Source: Algoriphagus sp. A40
Lineage (GTDB): Bacteria > Bacteroidota > Bacteroidia > Cytophagales > Cyclobacteriaceae
DNA: 64,000 nucleotides
Assembly: GCF_002002735.1 (NCBI RefSeq)
Contig: NZ_MUNY01000036.1
Span: 1 to 64,000, forward strand
Direction: 5' to 3'
The translations under genes and the position numbers were made by a program. Below are positions 27,055-34,823 of the stretch, piece after piece; position 1 is the stretch's first letter; the number at the start of each line of letters is the position of its first letter. A model generated the notes under the pieces. It ran no database searches, had not been told where the DNA came from, and was given only the letters and a program-made list of their open reading frames with translations.

Positions 27055-27621
27055 ATGAGTGAAAGAAATAAATTTCCTTATCAAATGATCGAAGAGGCTT
27101 TGGACGAATTGATAACCTGTGCAAAATTCTCAGTATTTTATGATAAAAAATTTGGAAATAAACTTGGTAGAGTTGTTACCGGAAATCTTGGTTATCCCTC
27201 AGCAATTATTCTTTTTTCTATTATTGATATTATAGGAAATTGCTTTAAAGACAAGAAGGATTTAGAAATGATTGTGGATGGGAAAAATGTTAGAGTAATT
27301 TCAAAAAAGGATGAAAGTTCATTTTTTATTTTAAACAGTAAATACTTTAATCAAAATTTGACAAATGAAGAAATAAAATACTTATACAATAGATTCAGAA
27401 GTAAACTTATTCATAACGGATTGATAGGAGCGGAAGCAAAAATGTTTCCTACGTCGACTAAACATAAAACGGCATTCTTTTCTACAACTTCAGAAGGCAA
27501 GGGAAGATACTCAGTTTCTTTGGAAGAATTGTTTTATTTATGTGAAAAAGCTATAAATATGTTTAAAATTGATTTAAAAGAGGTAGTTGAAAGTAGTAGA
27601 TTAGGTAAAAAATTCCCTTGA
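27055..27621 (+). CDS. HEPN-like hypothetical protein
   Basis: 188 aa, strikingly AT-rich compared with its neighbours. No confident family match from sight. The helix YLYNRFRSKLIHNGLIG contains Arg113/Arg115 and His120 in the R-x(4-6)-H spacing of HEPN ribonuclease-like domains, on a mainly helical protein (MIEEALDELITCAKFSVFYD at the start). HEPN proteins often act in toxin-antitoxin or anti-phage systems. No partner is certain; the next gene is a zinc-ribbon protein 191 nt downstream. It stands between two repeat-rich intergenic regions, which fits recent acquisition. Confidence 0.6.
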   Translation: MSERNKFPYQMIEEALDELITCAKFSVFYDKKFGNKLGRVVTGNLGYPSAIILFSIIDIIGNCFKDKKDLEMIVDGKNVRVISKKDESSFFILNSKYFNQNLTNEEIKYLYNRFRSKLIHNGLIGAEAKMFPTSTKHKTAFFSTTSEGKGRYSVSLEELFYLCEKAINMFKIDLKEVVESSRLGKKFP

Positions 27622-27812
27622 TTAAAAGCCACTTCAGTTTAATTTTTCATTCTTCTTGAGATCCAATTTGCATTTAATGTAGTCTATCATTGAAAACTTT
27701 ATAGAGCCTTAATAACTAAAATATGACAGTTTATGTCAGATAAATATTTATTTTCACCCTTTATTCTAATCTGAATATTGTAAATTTATGATGTTTATTA
27801 ACCACAAATATC

Positions 27813-28073
27813 ATGAAAAATAATTTTCAAAAAACTATCACATTGGAATGTCCAAGTTGTAAAAGTCAAGATCTGACGTTAAGTCATAATAATGGTTACG
27901 GAGAATGTAATTCTTGTGGAAGGAAATTCTCTGGCGGCCGAGAAGAACTTATTAGACTGAATTCTGATAAAATTGATGATGTAAAGAAACAATTTGCAAA
28001 TGACGCAACAAAGGAACTCGAAAAAGCACTTAAAAATGCTTTTAAGGGCAACAAGTTTATAAAGTTCAAGTAA
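27813..28073 (+). CDS. Small zinc-ribbon protein
   Basis: 86 aa. An N-terminal zinc ribbon has Cys13-x2-Cys16 and Cys32-x2-Cys35 (ECPSCKSQD, ECNSCGRKFS), followed by a charged helical tail (KIDDVKKQFANDATKELEKALKNAF). It is probably a nucleic-acid- or protein-binding adaptor; no function can be assigned. Like the gene before it, it is AT-rich. A terminator-like hairpin lies about 100 nt downstream. Confidence 0.65.
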   Translation: MKNNFQKTITLECPSCKSQDLTLSHNNGYGECNSCGRKFSGGREELIRLNSDKIDDVKKQFANDATKELEKALKNAFKGNKFIKFK

Positions 28074-28175
28074 TTAATTCATACTTCCTTGCCTCAGAGT
28101 ATTCTCCTAACTTTAAGCTTTGAGGTTCCGTTGGCGCTAGGTGTAATTTGCCACCCTGCAATCTGGCCCAAGGCT

Positions 28176-28206
28176 AAAATGATTCACCGCGGCGAATCAT
28201 TTTTTT
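28176..28206 (+). terminator. Terminator-like hairpin after zinc-ribbon gene
   Basis: Stem AAAATGATTC/GAATCATTTT around ACCGCGGC, followed by further T residues. Confidence 0.55.
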
Positions 28207-28271
28207 ACGCATTGTCCTACCTTAATATCCTTCGGAATTTGTAATTCCATTTCCCAAAAACTATCTAAAGG

Positions 28272-28425
28272 ATTGGGCTAAAGCCCGGATATCTCCTGCA
28301 TAATTTCTATCCCCCAGCTGAAGCTGGGGGCAATTCATGGTTTGGTATTTATCGGCTATGAATTGGAATGTGGCTTTAGCCCATTCCAAAATGGAATCAC
28401 AAAATTTCCGGGGCTTTAGCCCAAT
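28272..28425. repeat. 154-bp MITE-like box with 15-bp terminal inverted repeats
   Basis: ATTGGGCTAAAGCCC at 28272-28286 and its exact reverse complement at 28411-28425 bound the segment. Inside are a near-perfect palindrome (arms CCCCCAGCT and AGCTGGGGG, 28311-28330) and a third partial copy of the terminal motif (GGCTTTAGCCCA, 28372-28383). An open frame crossing it on the minus strand is judged spurious. Confidence 0.75.
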
Positions 28426-28505
28426 TGTTTTTGGATAATTTGGCGAATGTTTCCACAAGTTCAACACCCTTCGGGGTTGTCGTCTTCGTCCTTGATTTCC
28501 TTTTT

Positions 28506-28687
28506 CCCTAGGTTGCACCTAGGGCTATTGAGAAGTTCGACGGCTTCACCGTCGTGATTTCCATATTTTAAAATCGCCAAAACCCAAATTCCCTTCACCT
28601 TTTGGTTTCAATTCCCGACCCCGACAGGGGTCAAACTTCTCAATAGCCACGGGTTGGTGGGTGAGCTTGTCGAATCCCAACCCGTGG
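28506..28687. repeat. Second palindromic box (nested inverted repeats)
   Basis: It contains, in order: arms CCCTAGGT/ACCTAGGG (28506-28524); a 15-bp long-range pair GGCTATTGAGAAGTT (28523-28537) with its reverse complement at 28634-28648; small stems GACGG/CCGTC (28539-28553) and GACCCC/GGGGTC (28617-28632) between them; and an 11-bp stem CCACGGGTTGG/CCAACCCGTGG (28647-28687). There is no coding content. The rest of 28074-28841 shows nothing else recognisable. Confidence 0.75.
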
Positions 28688-28841
28688 ACAAGGATACCAC
28701 CTCACGATCCAACGACCCCGAAGGGTGTCGGACATTTAACCCCCAAACGCCAGCCCAAAAACACATTTTGACTTTTGCCTTGCAACCTTTCCTCAGTTTC
28801 CAGCATCTTTGGGTCTGATCCCCTTCCAAACCGGATACCTT

Positions 28842-29657
28842 ATGCGGAAATACATTTTTGTTCTCTTGCTGTATTTGTTCTTTGTTCCTGTACTAAATGC
28901 GCAGGAAAAACCAAAAGAAAGCTATTTCGGACTCGGTTTGGGACTTCAGTCCCGGACGTTCAAAGACCAACTCGTCACCCAGTCCACCTATCAGGGTACG
29001 AGCTTTTTCGTGTCGCTTCAGCACCAAAAAATCAAAGGAAATACCCTCCGGTATTTTGAGTTTGAGGGTTCGATCGGTTCTGTAAAGACAGATGAATTTG
29101 ACAGAGATCAGGCTGGGGGTAAGTTTCAGGCGCCATCGGTGAGTTCGTTTTGGAATGAAATCGAATTCCGCCACCTGTTTCTTCTGAGTGAAAGACCAAA
29201 AGGCTCCTGGTTTCTGGGGCCTGCAGCTTATCACCTTCTCCACCTACGGATAGGTCCAAGGTGGGACAACAGTCAGCTCAATTATGAAATCGGCGGAGGA
29301 CTCAAGGCAGAAGGCGCTTATCGAAGACCTGTCCGCGTAATGAAAAAAGATGCACTCTTGCAGGTTGGTCTTCAAGTCCCTCTGGTCGGATATATCCTGA
29401 GGCCTTCTTATTCCGGAGTGCCGGACTTTTTGGATATCAATAAGGATTTCCTGGTGGATATGTTTGAAAACAATTACGTGACCTGGATGGGGAATTTTCC
29501 AAGGATTCAGACTTCATTTAGACTGGATTTGCCGATAGCATCCGGCAACCGAATGCAGGCTGGCTACGATTGGCAGTTTTATTCCTTTCAGGAACCCTGG
29601 ACCACCCAGGCTGCGGTGCATACCTTTTCCCTTAACTTCTTCTTGAGAGCGAAATGA
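28842..29657 (+). CDS. Exported beta-barrel-like hypothetical protein
   Basis: 271 aa from ATG 28842, which gives a good signal peptide (RKYIFVLLLYLFFVPVLNAQ). The TTG at 28809 only adds unrelated residues. The mature part has alternating aromatic/Gly strands (YFGLGLGLQSRTF, ...LNFFLRAK at the C-terminus), as in small outer-membrane barrels. Function unknown. The stop overlaps the start of the S41 peptidase gene (ATGA), so the two are coupled. Confidence 0.75.
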   Translation: MRKYIFVLLLYLFFVPVLNAQEKPKESYFGLGLGLQSRTFKDQLVTQSTYQGTSFFVSLQHQKIKGNTLRYFEFEGSIGSVKTDEFDRDQAGGKFQAPSVSSFWNEIEFRHLFLLSERPKGSWFLGPAAYHLLHLRIGPRWDNSQLNYEIGGGLKAEGAYRRPVRVMKKDALLQVGLQVPLVGYILRPSYSGVPDFLDINKDFLVDMFENNYVTWMGNFPRIQTSFRLDLPIASGNRMQAGYDWQFYSFQEPWTTQAAVHTFSLNFFLRAK

Positions 29658-30670
29658 AAAAGAACCTCCTATATCTAATCGCAGGATTTTTGGTCGTATT
29701 TGGCCTGAATTCCTGCAATCAGCTTTTCATCGAGGAAGATCCGGAAAATTCTTTTTCTGAAAACTTCGAAGTCCTGTGGAACACCATGGACCAGCGCTAC
29801 ACTTTTTTCGAATACAAAAAGATCAACTGGGACAGCATTTATACGGTGTATCAGCCCTTGGTAGCAGGCAGCAAAAGTGAAAAGGAGTTTTTTGACCACA
29901 TGGCAGCCATGCTCAAAACTCTGAAGGACGGGCATGTCAATCTCCGGACTCCATTTGACATCAGCAGATACCAGCCTTACCTGGATGCGGCACCCAATTA
30001 CAGTTTTGAAGTATTGGAGCGCAACTACCTGGGAAATTACCGGATCACCGGCTTCCTGCTCAATCAAGAAATTGACGGAGTGGGTTATATCCACTACAGG
30101 AGTTTTGTGAACAGGATTTTGGATTCGGAACTGGACGAGGTTATCAACCGCTTCGAAAATCTCCCCGGCGTGATCATCGACGTAAGAAACAACGGTGGGG
30201 GCAATCCTGAAAATGGCCTAAAAATGGCCCGAAGGATGATCTCGGAACCGACCCACATCTATTCTTATCAAACTAAGAATGGACTGGGAAAAGATGATCT
30301 GGGCGAATTGAAGAAAATCCTGCTCGAACCCGAGGCAGATAAGCCAAAGTTTAAAGGGAGAATTGTGGTCCTGACTAATCGGGGGGTTTTCAGTGCGGGC
30401 AGCTATTTTGCAGCCTACATCCGGGGAATTCCAAATGCGATCCTGATGGGTGATAAATCAGGCGGTGGCAGCGGCGTCCCTGCAGGACATGACCTTCCAA
30501 ACGGCTGGTATTTCAACTTCAGTTCTACAATCGGATACACCGTGGATGGAATCAACTTTGAAAACGGCGTACCTGTGGATATTGAAGTGAACATGAGTCC
30601 AGATGACATCTCAAAAGGAAAGGACCCCATTTTGGAAAGAGCCATCCAATACATCAAAACCGGAAATTGA
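29654..30670 (+). CDS. S41 family peptidase, lipoprotein
   Basis: 338 aa with lipoprotein signal (IAGFLVVFGLNSCNQ). The N-terminal cap region is followed by the S41 core: GVIIDVRNNGGGNPENG (substrate-binding loop), GVFSAGSYFAAY (Ser nucleophile region) and AILMGDKSGGGSGVPAGHDL. It has no PDZ domain. The Lys of CtpA-type enzymes, in the FGKG turn after the nucleophile, is replaced by GGGSG, as in the tricorn/IRBP-like branch. It is probably anchored in the envelope and coupled to the upstream barrel-like protein. Confidence 0.87.
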   Translation: MKKNLLYLIAGFLVVFGLNSCNQLFIEEDPENSFSENFEVLWNTMDQRYTFFEYKKINWDSIYTVYQPLVAGSKSEKEFFDHMAAMLKTLKDGHVNLRTPFDISRYQPYLDAAPNYSFEVLERNYLGNYRITGFLLNQEIDGVGYIHYRSFVNRILDSELDEVINRFENLPGVIIDVRNNGGGNPENGLKMARRMISEPTHIYSYQTKNGLGKDDLGELKKILLEPEADKPKFKGRIVVLTNRGVFSAGSYFAAYIRGIPNAILMGDKSGGGSGVPAGHDLPNGWYFNFSSTIGYTVDGINFENGVPVDIEVNMSPDDISKGKDPILERAIQYIKTGN

Positions 30671-31175
30671 AGGCGGGTTGGGCGAAATTGAATCCTTCAG
30701 GGAATTGAGGACATGAAGTGCTATTTTCAACTTTGATTTTTTCTTCCGGCAACGAGACTGGCATTAGTCCTTAATTTTCTGAATTATCTAAATGGTTCAA
30801 TCAAAAAAATTAAAAACGATTTCCCTGAGACTGTCGAATGGGACTTTTCCAGCCAAAATCTCTCCCGATTATCGTCGTGACAGACTCTAGCCCTCCGCCT
30901 CGGCGAGGGGAATTTGCCTAAGGCCAGCATCAAAACATTTTTTCTTTGGCTAGGTAAAACATCGCGGAAAAACACATATGGTAAGGCTTTGAATCAATCC
31001 TGAACTTCAAAAGCTTCTGATTTTTGCCAATGTTGGATCATTCTTGACATTTTCATGATCAATATCAGTATTTCAGACCCAAAAGGTTGAAACTGATTAT
31101 ACTACCTTTCGCTAAAGGAATTGCGACCTTTTTCTCACAAGTTTTTTCCCTATTTACTAACTATCAATTCATTTT
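30671..31175. other. 505-bp non-coding interval
   Basis: No credible gene. A short minus-strand frame here is rich in Arg/Pro/Ser and has no start context, so it is not accepted. An imperfect GC-rich stem (CCCTCCGCC ... GGCGAGGGG, about 30891-30910) is the only structure seen. The last ~100 bases are AT-rich leader for the sulfatase gene. Confidence 0.5.
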
Positions 31176-32705
31176 ATGAAAAAAACCATGCTAACCTTTG
31201 GGATTGCTTTGGCCTTTGTGACCCTAAGCTTTTCCCAGGAAAAGAAACCCAACATCTTGGTTATCTGGGGAGATGACATAGGACAGTTTAACATCAGTGC
31301 CTATAATATGGGGATGATGGGATACAAGACTCCAAACATTGACCGAATCGGCAAAGAAGGAGCAATTTTTACTGATTGGTATGGACAGCAAAGCTGTACA
31401 GCGGGTCGGGCGGCTTTCATCACAGGTCAATCACCAATCCGAACAGGCCTTACCAAAGTGGGTCTACCCGGGGCACCCGAGGGGATGACGAAATTGGATC
31501 CGACTATTGCCACTGTACTAAAAGCTCAAGGCTATATGACTGGTCAATTTGGTAAGAATCACTTGGGAGATTTGGATGATATGCTTCCTACCAATCACGG
31601 TTTTGATGAATTCTATGGTAACCTCTACCACCTCAATGCCGAAGAGGAACCAGAGCATCCGGACTATCCTAAAAACCCTGAATTTAAAAAGAAATTTGGC
31701 CCAAGGGGTGTGATTGAGAGCTACGCTGATGGAAGAATAAAAGATACAGGACCTCTGACTAAAAAGAGAATGGAAACCATCGACGAAGATGTCAATAACA
31801 GAGCAATGGATTTCATGGAGAGAGCCGCAGAAGCTGACAAGCCATTTTTCATCTGGTGGAACAGTACCAAAATGCACGTCTTCACGCACCTGCTTGACAG
31901 CCTAAAAAACAAAACCGGATTGGGAATCTATGCAGACGGAATGGTGGAACATGACAGACAGGTCGGACTCCTTCTGGACAAGCTGAAAGAACTCGGTTTG
32001 GAAGAAAATACGATCATCATGTATTCTTCAGACAACGGTTCTGAATCCTTTTCCTGGCCCGATGGTGGAACTACCATGTTCAGAGGAGAGAAAAACACCC
32101 AATGGGAAGGCGGATATCGGGTTCCAACTCTGATCAAATGGCCGGGTGTAATTAAGCCGGGATCAATCATCAATGAAATTGGGGCACACGAGGACATGCT
32201 GACCACATTTGCTGCTGCTGCGGGCGTTACAGATGTAAAACAAGATTTGCTTTCTGGAAAAAAGATAGGAGAAACAACATATAAAGTACACTTAGACGGA
32301 TACAATCTTATTCCTGCCTTGAAAGGGGAATCTGCATGGCCACGCGTGGAGTTTATCTATTGGACAGATGATGGAAGTGTAGCAGCTCTCAGATATGGCA
32401 ACTGGAAGGCTACTTTCTTACGTCAGGATGCTCATGGATTGGCGGTTTGGCAGGAGCCATTCACCGTTCTTCGTGCTCCGATGCTGACTAATCTAAGAAT
32501 GGATCCTTTTGAATTGGCTCATGAAATCGGAATGGATTATGAAAGATGGTTTGCAGAACATATGTTTATGATCGCACCTGCCGCAGGGTATGTAGGTCAA
32601 TGGCTGCAAAGTTTCAGAGAGTTTCCTCCAAGACAAAAGCCTGGAAGTTTTAACTTGGACAGAGTCATGGAATCAGTGACTCAAGGGTCGGGAGTAAACA
32701 AATAA
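31176..32705 (+). CDS. Arylsulfatase (type I, formylglycine-dependent)
   Basis: 509 aa with signal peptide (TMLTFGIALAFVTLSFSQ). The metal site is Asp33-Asp34 in WGDDIGQFN. The formylglycine motif is C74-T-A-G-R78 in QQSCTAGRAAFITGQ, a CxAxR version of the CxPxR signature. KWPGVIKPG, YSSDNGSES and the GxxGKxH-like segment QFGKNHLGDL are also conserved. It hydrolyses sulfate esters in the periplasm or outside. There is no SusCD pair, no other glycan enzyme and no maturase nearby. A HAD-type phosphatase gene follows after a terminator-like hairpin. Confidence 0.93.
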   Translation: MKKTMLTFGIALAFVTLSFSQEKKPNILVIWGDDIGQFNISAYNMGMMGYKTPNIDRIGKEGAIFTDWYGQQSCTAGRAAFITGQSPIRTGLTKVGLPGAPEGMTKLDPTIATVLKAQGYMTGQFGKNHLGDLDDMLPTNHGFDEFYGNLYHLNAEEEPEHPDYPKNPEFKKKFGPRGVIESYADGRIKDTGPLTKKRMETIDEDVNNRAMDFMERAAEADKPFFIWWNSTKMHVFTHLLDSLKNKTGLGIYADGMVEHDRQVGLLLDKLKELGLEENTIIMYSSDNGSESFSWPDGGTTMFRGEKNTQWEGGYRVPTLIKWPGVIKPGSIINEIGAHEDMLTTFAAAAGVTDVKQDLLSGKKIGETTYKVHLDGYNLIPALKGESAWPRVEFIYWTDDGSVAALRYGNWKATFLRQDAHGLAVWQEPFTVLRAPMLTNLRMDPFELAHEIGMDYERWFAEHMFMIAPAAGYVGQWLQSFREFPPRQKPGSFNLDRVMESVTQGSGVNK

Positions 32706-32729
32706 GTTAACCATCGATACCTAAAAGTA

Positions 32730-32765
32730 GCCGGGGTAATCTTCAAGATTGCTCCGGTTTTTTTA
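32730..32765 (+). terminator. Terminator after the sulfatase gene
   Basis: Imperfect stem GCCGGGGTAATCTT/AGATTGCTCCGG followed by a run of T. It separates sulfatase and HAD genes by an attenuator-like structure. Confidence 0.6.
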
Positions 32766-32776
32766 AACCCTATTTT

Positions 32777-33787
32777 ATGAAAAAGCCCTTCTCAATTCTT
32801 TTTATTCTCCTCTTTGTTTTTGGTTGTAACAAAAAACCGACAGAAACAAATTCGTTGGATACCACAGCAATCAAGGATTCACTTCCTTCTTGGAATAACG
32901 GAAAAAGCAAGCAAGCAATTCTGGATTTTGTAACCAAAACCACAACGCATGGCAGTCCGGATTTTATTCCTGAAGCCGATCGGATTGCAGTTTTTGACAA
33001 CGATGGTACTTTATGGTCTGAGCAACCCATGTATTTTCAGCTTGCCTATGCCATCGATTTTATCAAAAAAGAAGCACCAAACCATCCCGAATGGGCTGGT
33101 AAGGAACCCTACAAAAGTCTTCTTGCCGGAGATTTGGCAGGTGTGATGAAAGGCGGGGAAAAAGCCCTGATCCAATTGGTAATGGCTTCTCATGCAGGAA
33201 TGGACAGCGAGGCGTTTACCAAATCTGTGGAAGATTGGCTAGCCACTTCAGTTCATCCCAAAACAGGCAAACCCTACAACCAAATGATTTTCCAGCCGAT
33301 GGTTGAGCTGTTGGATTTGCTCAGAGGCAAGGGATACAAAACCTTCATTGTGTCAGGTGGTGGAATTGATTTTATGCGGGTTTGGGCAGAAAAAGCCTAC
33401 GGAATCCCTCCCTATCAGGTCATCGGTAGCTCAATCAAGGCGAAATATGAAGTAGTAGAAGGAAATCCGACCATCTCCAAATTGGCGGAACTTAATTTTA
33501 TCGATGATGGGGCAGGAAAACCTGTGGGCATCTTCCAGCATATTGGCAAAAGACCGGTTTTCGCGGCAGGCAATTCAGACGGAGATTACCAGATGCTGGA
33601 ATATACCACGACCGGTGCAGGGCCACGCTTTGGATTGATTGTCCACCATACGGACTCTGTACGGGAATATGCCTATGACAGGGGCTCACCCATTGGAAAA
33701 TTGGAAAAAGGACTGGACGATGCTCAGAAGTTCAACTGGCTGATTGTGGATATGAAAACAGATTGGAATAATATCTATCCTGATTGA
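32777..33787 (+). CDS. HAD family hydrolase lipoprotein
   Basis: 336 aa. The signal peptide ends in lipobox VFGC (Cys17). The HAD motifs are all present: I AVFDNDGTLW (Asp74, Asp76), II FIVSGGGIDFM, III within GSSIKAKYEV (Lys) and IV AAGNSDGDYQML. It is likely a periplasmic phosphatase of the PSP-like/DUF branch. Its position 71 nt after a sulfatase suggests joint use on exported substrates, but no substrate is evident. Confidence 0.88.
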   Translation: MKKPFSILFILLFVFGCNKKPTETNSLDTTAIKDSLPSWNNGKSKQAILDFVTKTTTHGSPDFIPEADRIAVFDNDGTLWSEQPMYFQLAYAIDFIKKEAPNHPEWAGKEPYKSLLAGDLAGVMKGGEKALIQLVMASHAGMDSEAFTKSVEDWLATSVHPKTGKPYNQMIFQPMVELLDLLRGKGYKTFIVSGGGIDFMRVWAEKAYGIPPYQVIGSSIKAKYEVVEGNPTISKLAELNFIDDGAGKPVGIFQHIGKRPVFAAGNSDGDYQMLEYTTTGAGPRFGLIVHHTDSVREYAYDRGSPIGKLEKGLDDAQKFNWLIVDMKTDWNNIYPD

Positions 33788-34011
33788 TTCATATCCGATT
33801 TTTCTTGCTTTGATTCCCTTAAACTTCAATGTGATTCATTATTAGTTTTACCGGTCTTTTCAAGTGCTAAATTTTCCTCAAATTCAGTAGGCTGAATGAT
33901 TTTTGTCATGAATTTTGGAAAAAGTCTATGTCATATTTGTTCACGGGGGTTTCAAACCTTTAGTGATTATCTTATTGAAAACTTGAAAATTGTTTAATTA
34001 AGCATTCTAAT

Positions 34012-34668
34012 ATGAAAAAAATTACACTCGTTTTTGTTTTGGCCTTGATCGCCGGAACAGCATTTTCTCAGGAAGTCCGTCTCAATACGTATGCAGGTTA
34101 TGTGTTTGATGATAAGGTGGACAGCTACTATTCTGCCAATTCCTATTATGAGGGAAAAATATTAGGGGGATTTAGATGGGGAGCAGGACTTGAATATAAG
34201 CTTCCTAATACTACCAAAGCTTTCGAACTCCAATACCTCCACCAAAGTACTACTGCTCCACTTACCTATGTAGACTCAGGAATTTTGGGTGGCCAGCTTC
34301 AGAATACGGAATTTGATCTTTCTGCAAACTGGATCATGTTGAATGGAACAAATTATTTCCCAGTAAGTGAAGTAGCAGAACCATATTTCGGATTTGGTAT
34401 CGGAATGGTGATTTCCGACGTCACCAATCCTGACAACGGAAACAGCGACGGCGCAACCAAGTTTGCTTGGGCACTTCGCGGCGGTTCCAACTTCTGGTTC
34501 TCTGAGAAAGTTGGCTTAAAAGTCCAGGCTACTCTGATGTCTGCAGTTCAGGGCGCAGGAGGAGGAATGTATTTTGGAACCGGTGGTGCTGGAGCAGGAG
34601 TCTCTACCTATTCCACGATTTATCAGTTTGGATTTGACGGGGGCTTGGTTTTCAGATTCCCTCAATAA
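34012..34668 (+). CDS. Outer-membrane beta-barrel protein
   Basis: 218 aa with signal peptide (ITLVFVLALIAGTAFSQ). About eight amphipathic strands (RLNTYAGYVFDDKV, RWGAGLEYKLP, AEPYFGFGIGMVIS, FDGGLVFRFPQ) are typical of OmpW/OmpA-barrel-like Bacteroidota proteins. A Gly-rich stretch (GAGGGMYFGTGGAGAGV) lies before the last strand. Function unknown. It has its own terminator. Confidence 0.8.
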   Translation: MKKITLVFVLALIAGTAFSQEVRLNTYAGYVFDDKVDSYYSANSYYEGKILGGFRWGAGLEYKLPNTTKAFELQYLHQSTTAPLTYVDSGILGGQLQNTEFDLSANWIMLNGTNYFPVSEVAEPYFGFGIGMVISDVTNPDNGNSDGATKFAWALRGGSNFWFSEKVGLKVQATLMSAVQGAGGGMYFGTGGAGAGVSTYSTIYQFGFDGGLVFRFPQ

Positions 34669-34674
34669 TATTTC

Positions 34675-34709
34675 GGGGAGGTAGAAGCACTCTTCCTCCC
34701 CTTCTTTTC
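34675..34709 (+). terminator. Terminator after beta-barrel gene
   Basis: Stem GGGGAGG/CCTCCCC with an inner AGAAG/CTTC-type extension, followed by a T-rich tract. Confidence 0.65.
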
Positions 34710-34823
34710 TCTAAAAAATGCAATTAATTTTTTCAGGATTAGGGAAAATTCCATTTCGGAATCACTCCTAAAGGTTAGATTGGATTCAAAATTACCGCGT
34801 CCATCTAAACCTCCACCCTTTCG

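Noticed and set aside
28261..28518. 85-codon minus-strand open frame
   Set aside because: It runs entirely through the palindromic boxes; its sequence is just the translation of repeats and it has no start context.
30784..30975. 63-codon minus-strand open frame in the 505-bp gap
   Set aside because: Low-complexity Arg/Pro/Ser composition, no RBS or promoter, and it overlaps a GC-rich stem; probably repeat-derived.
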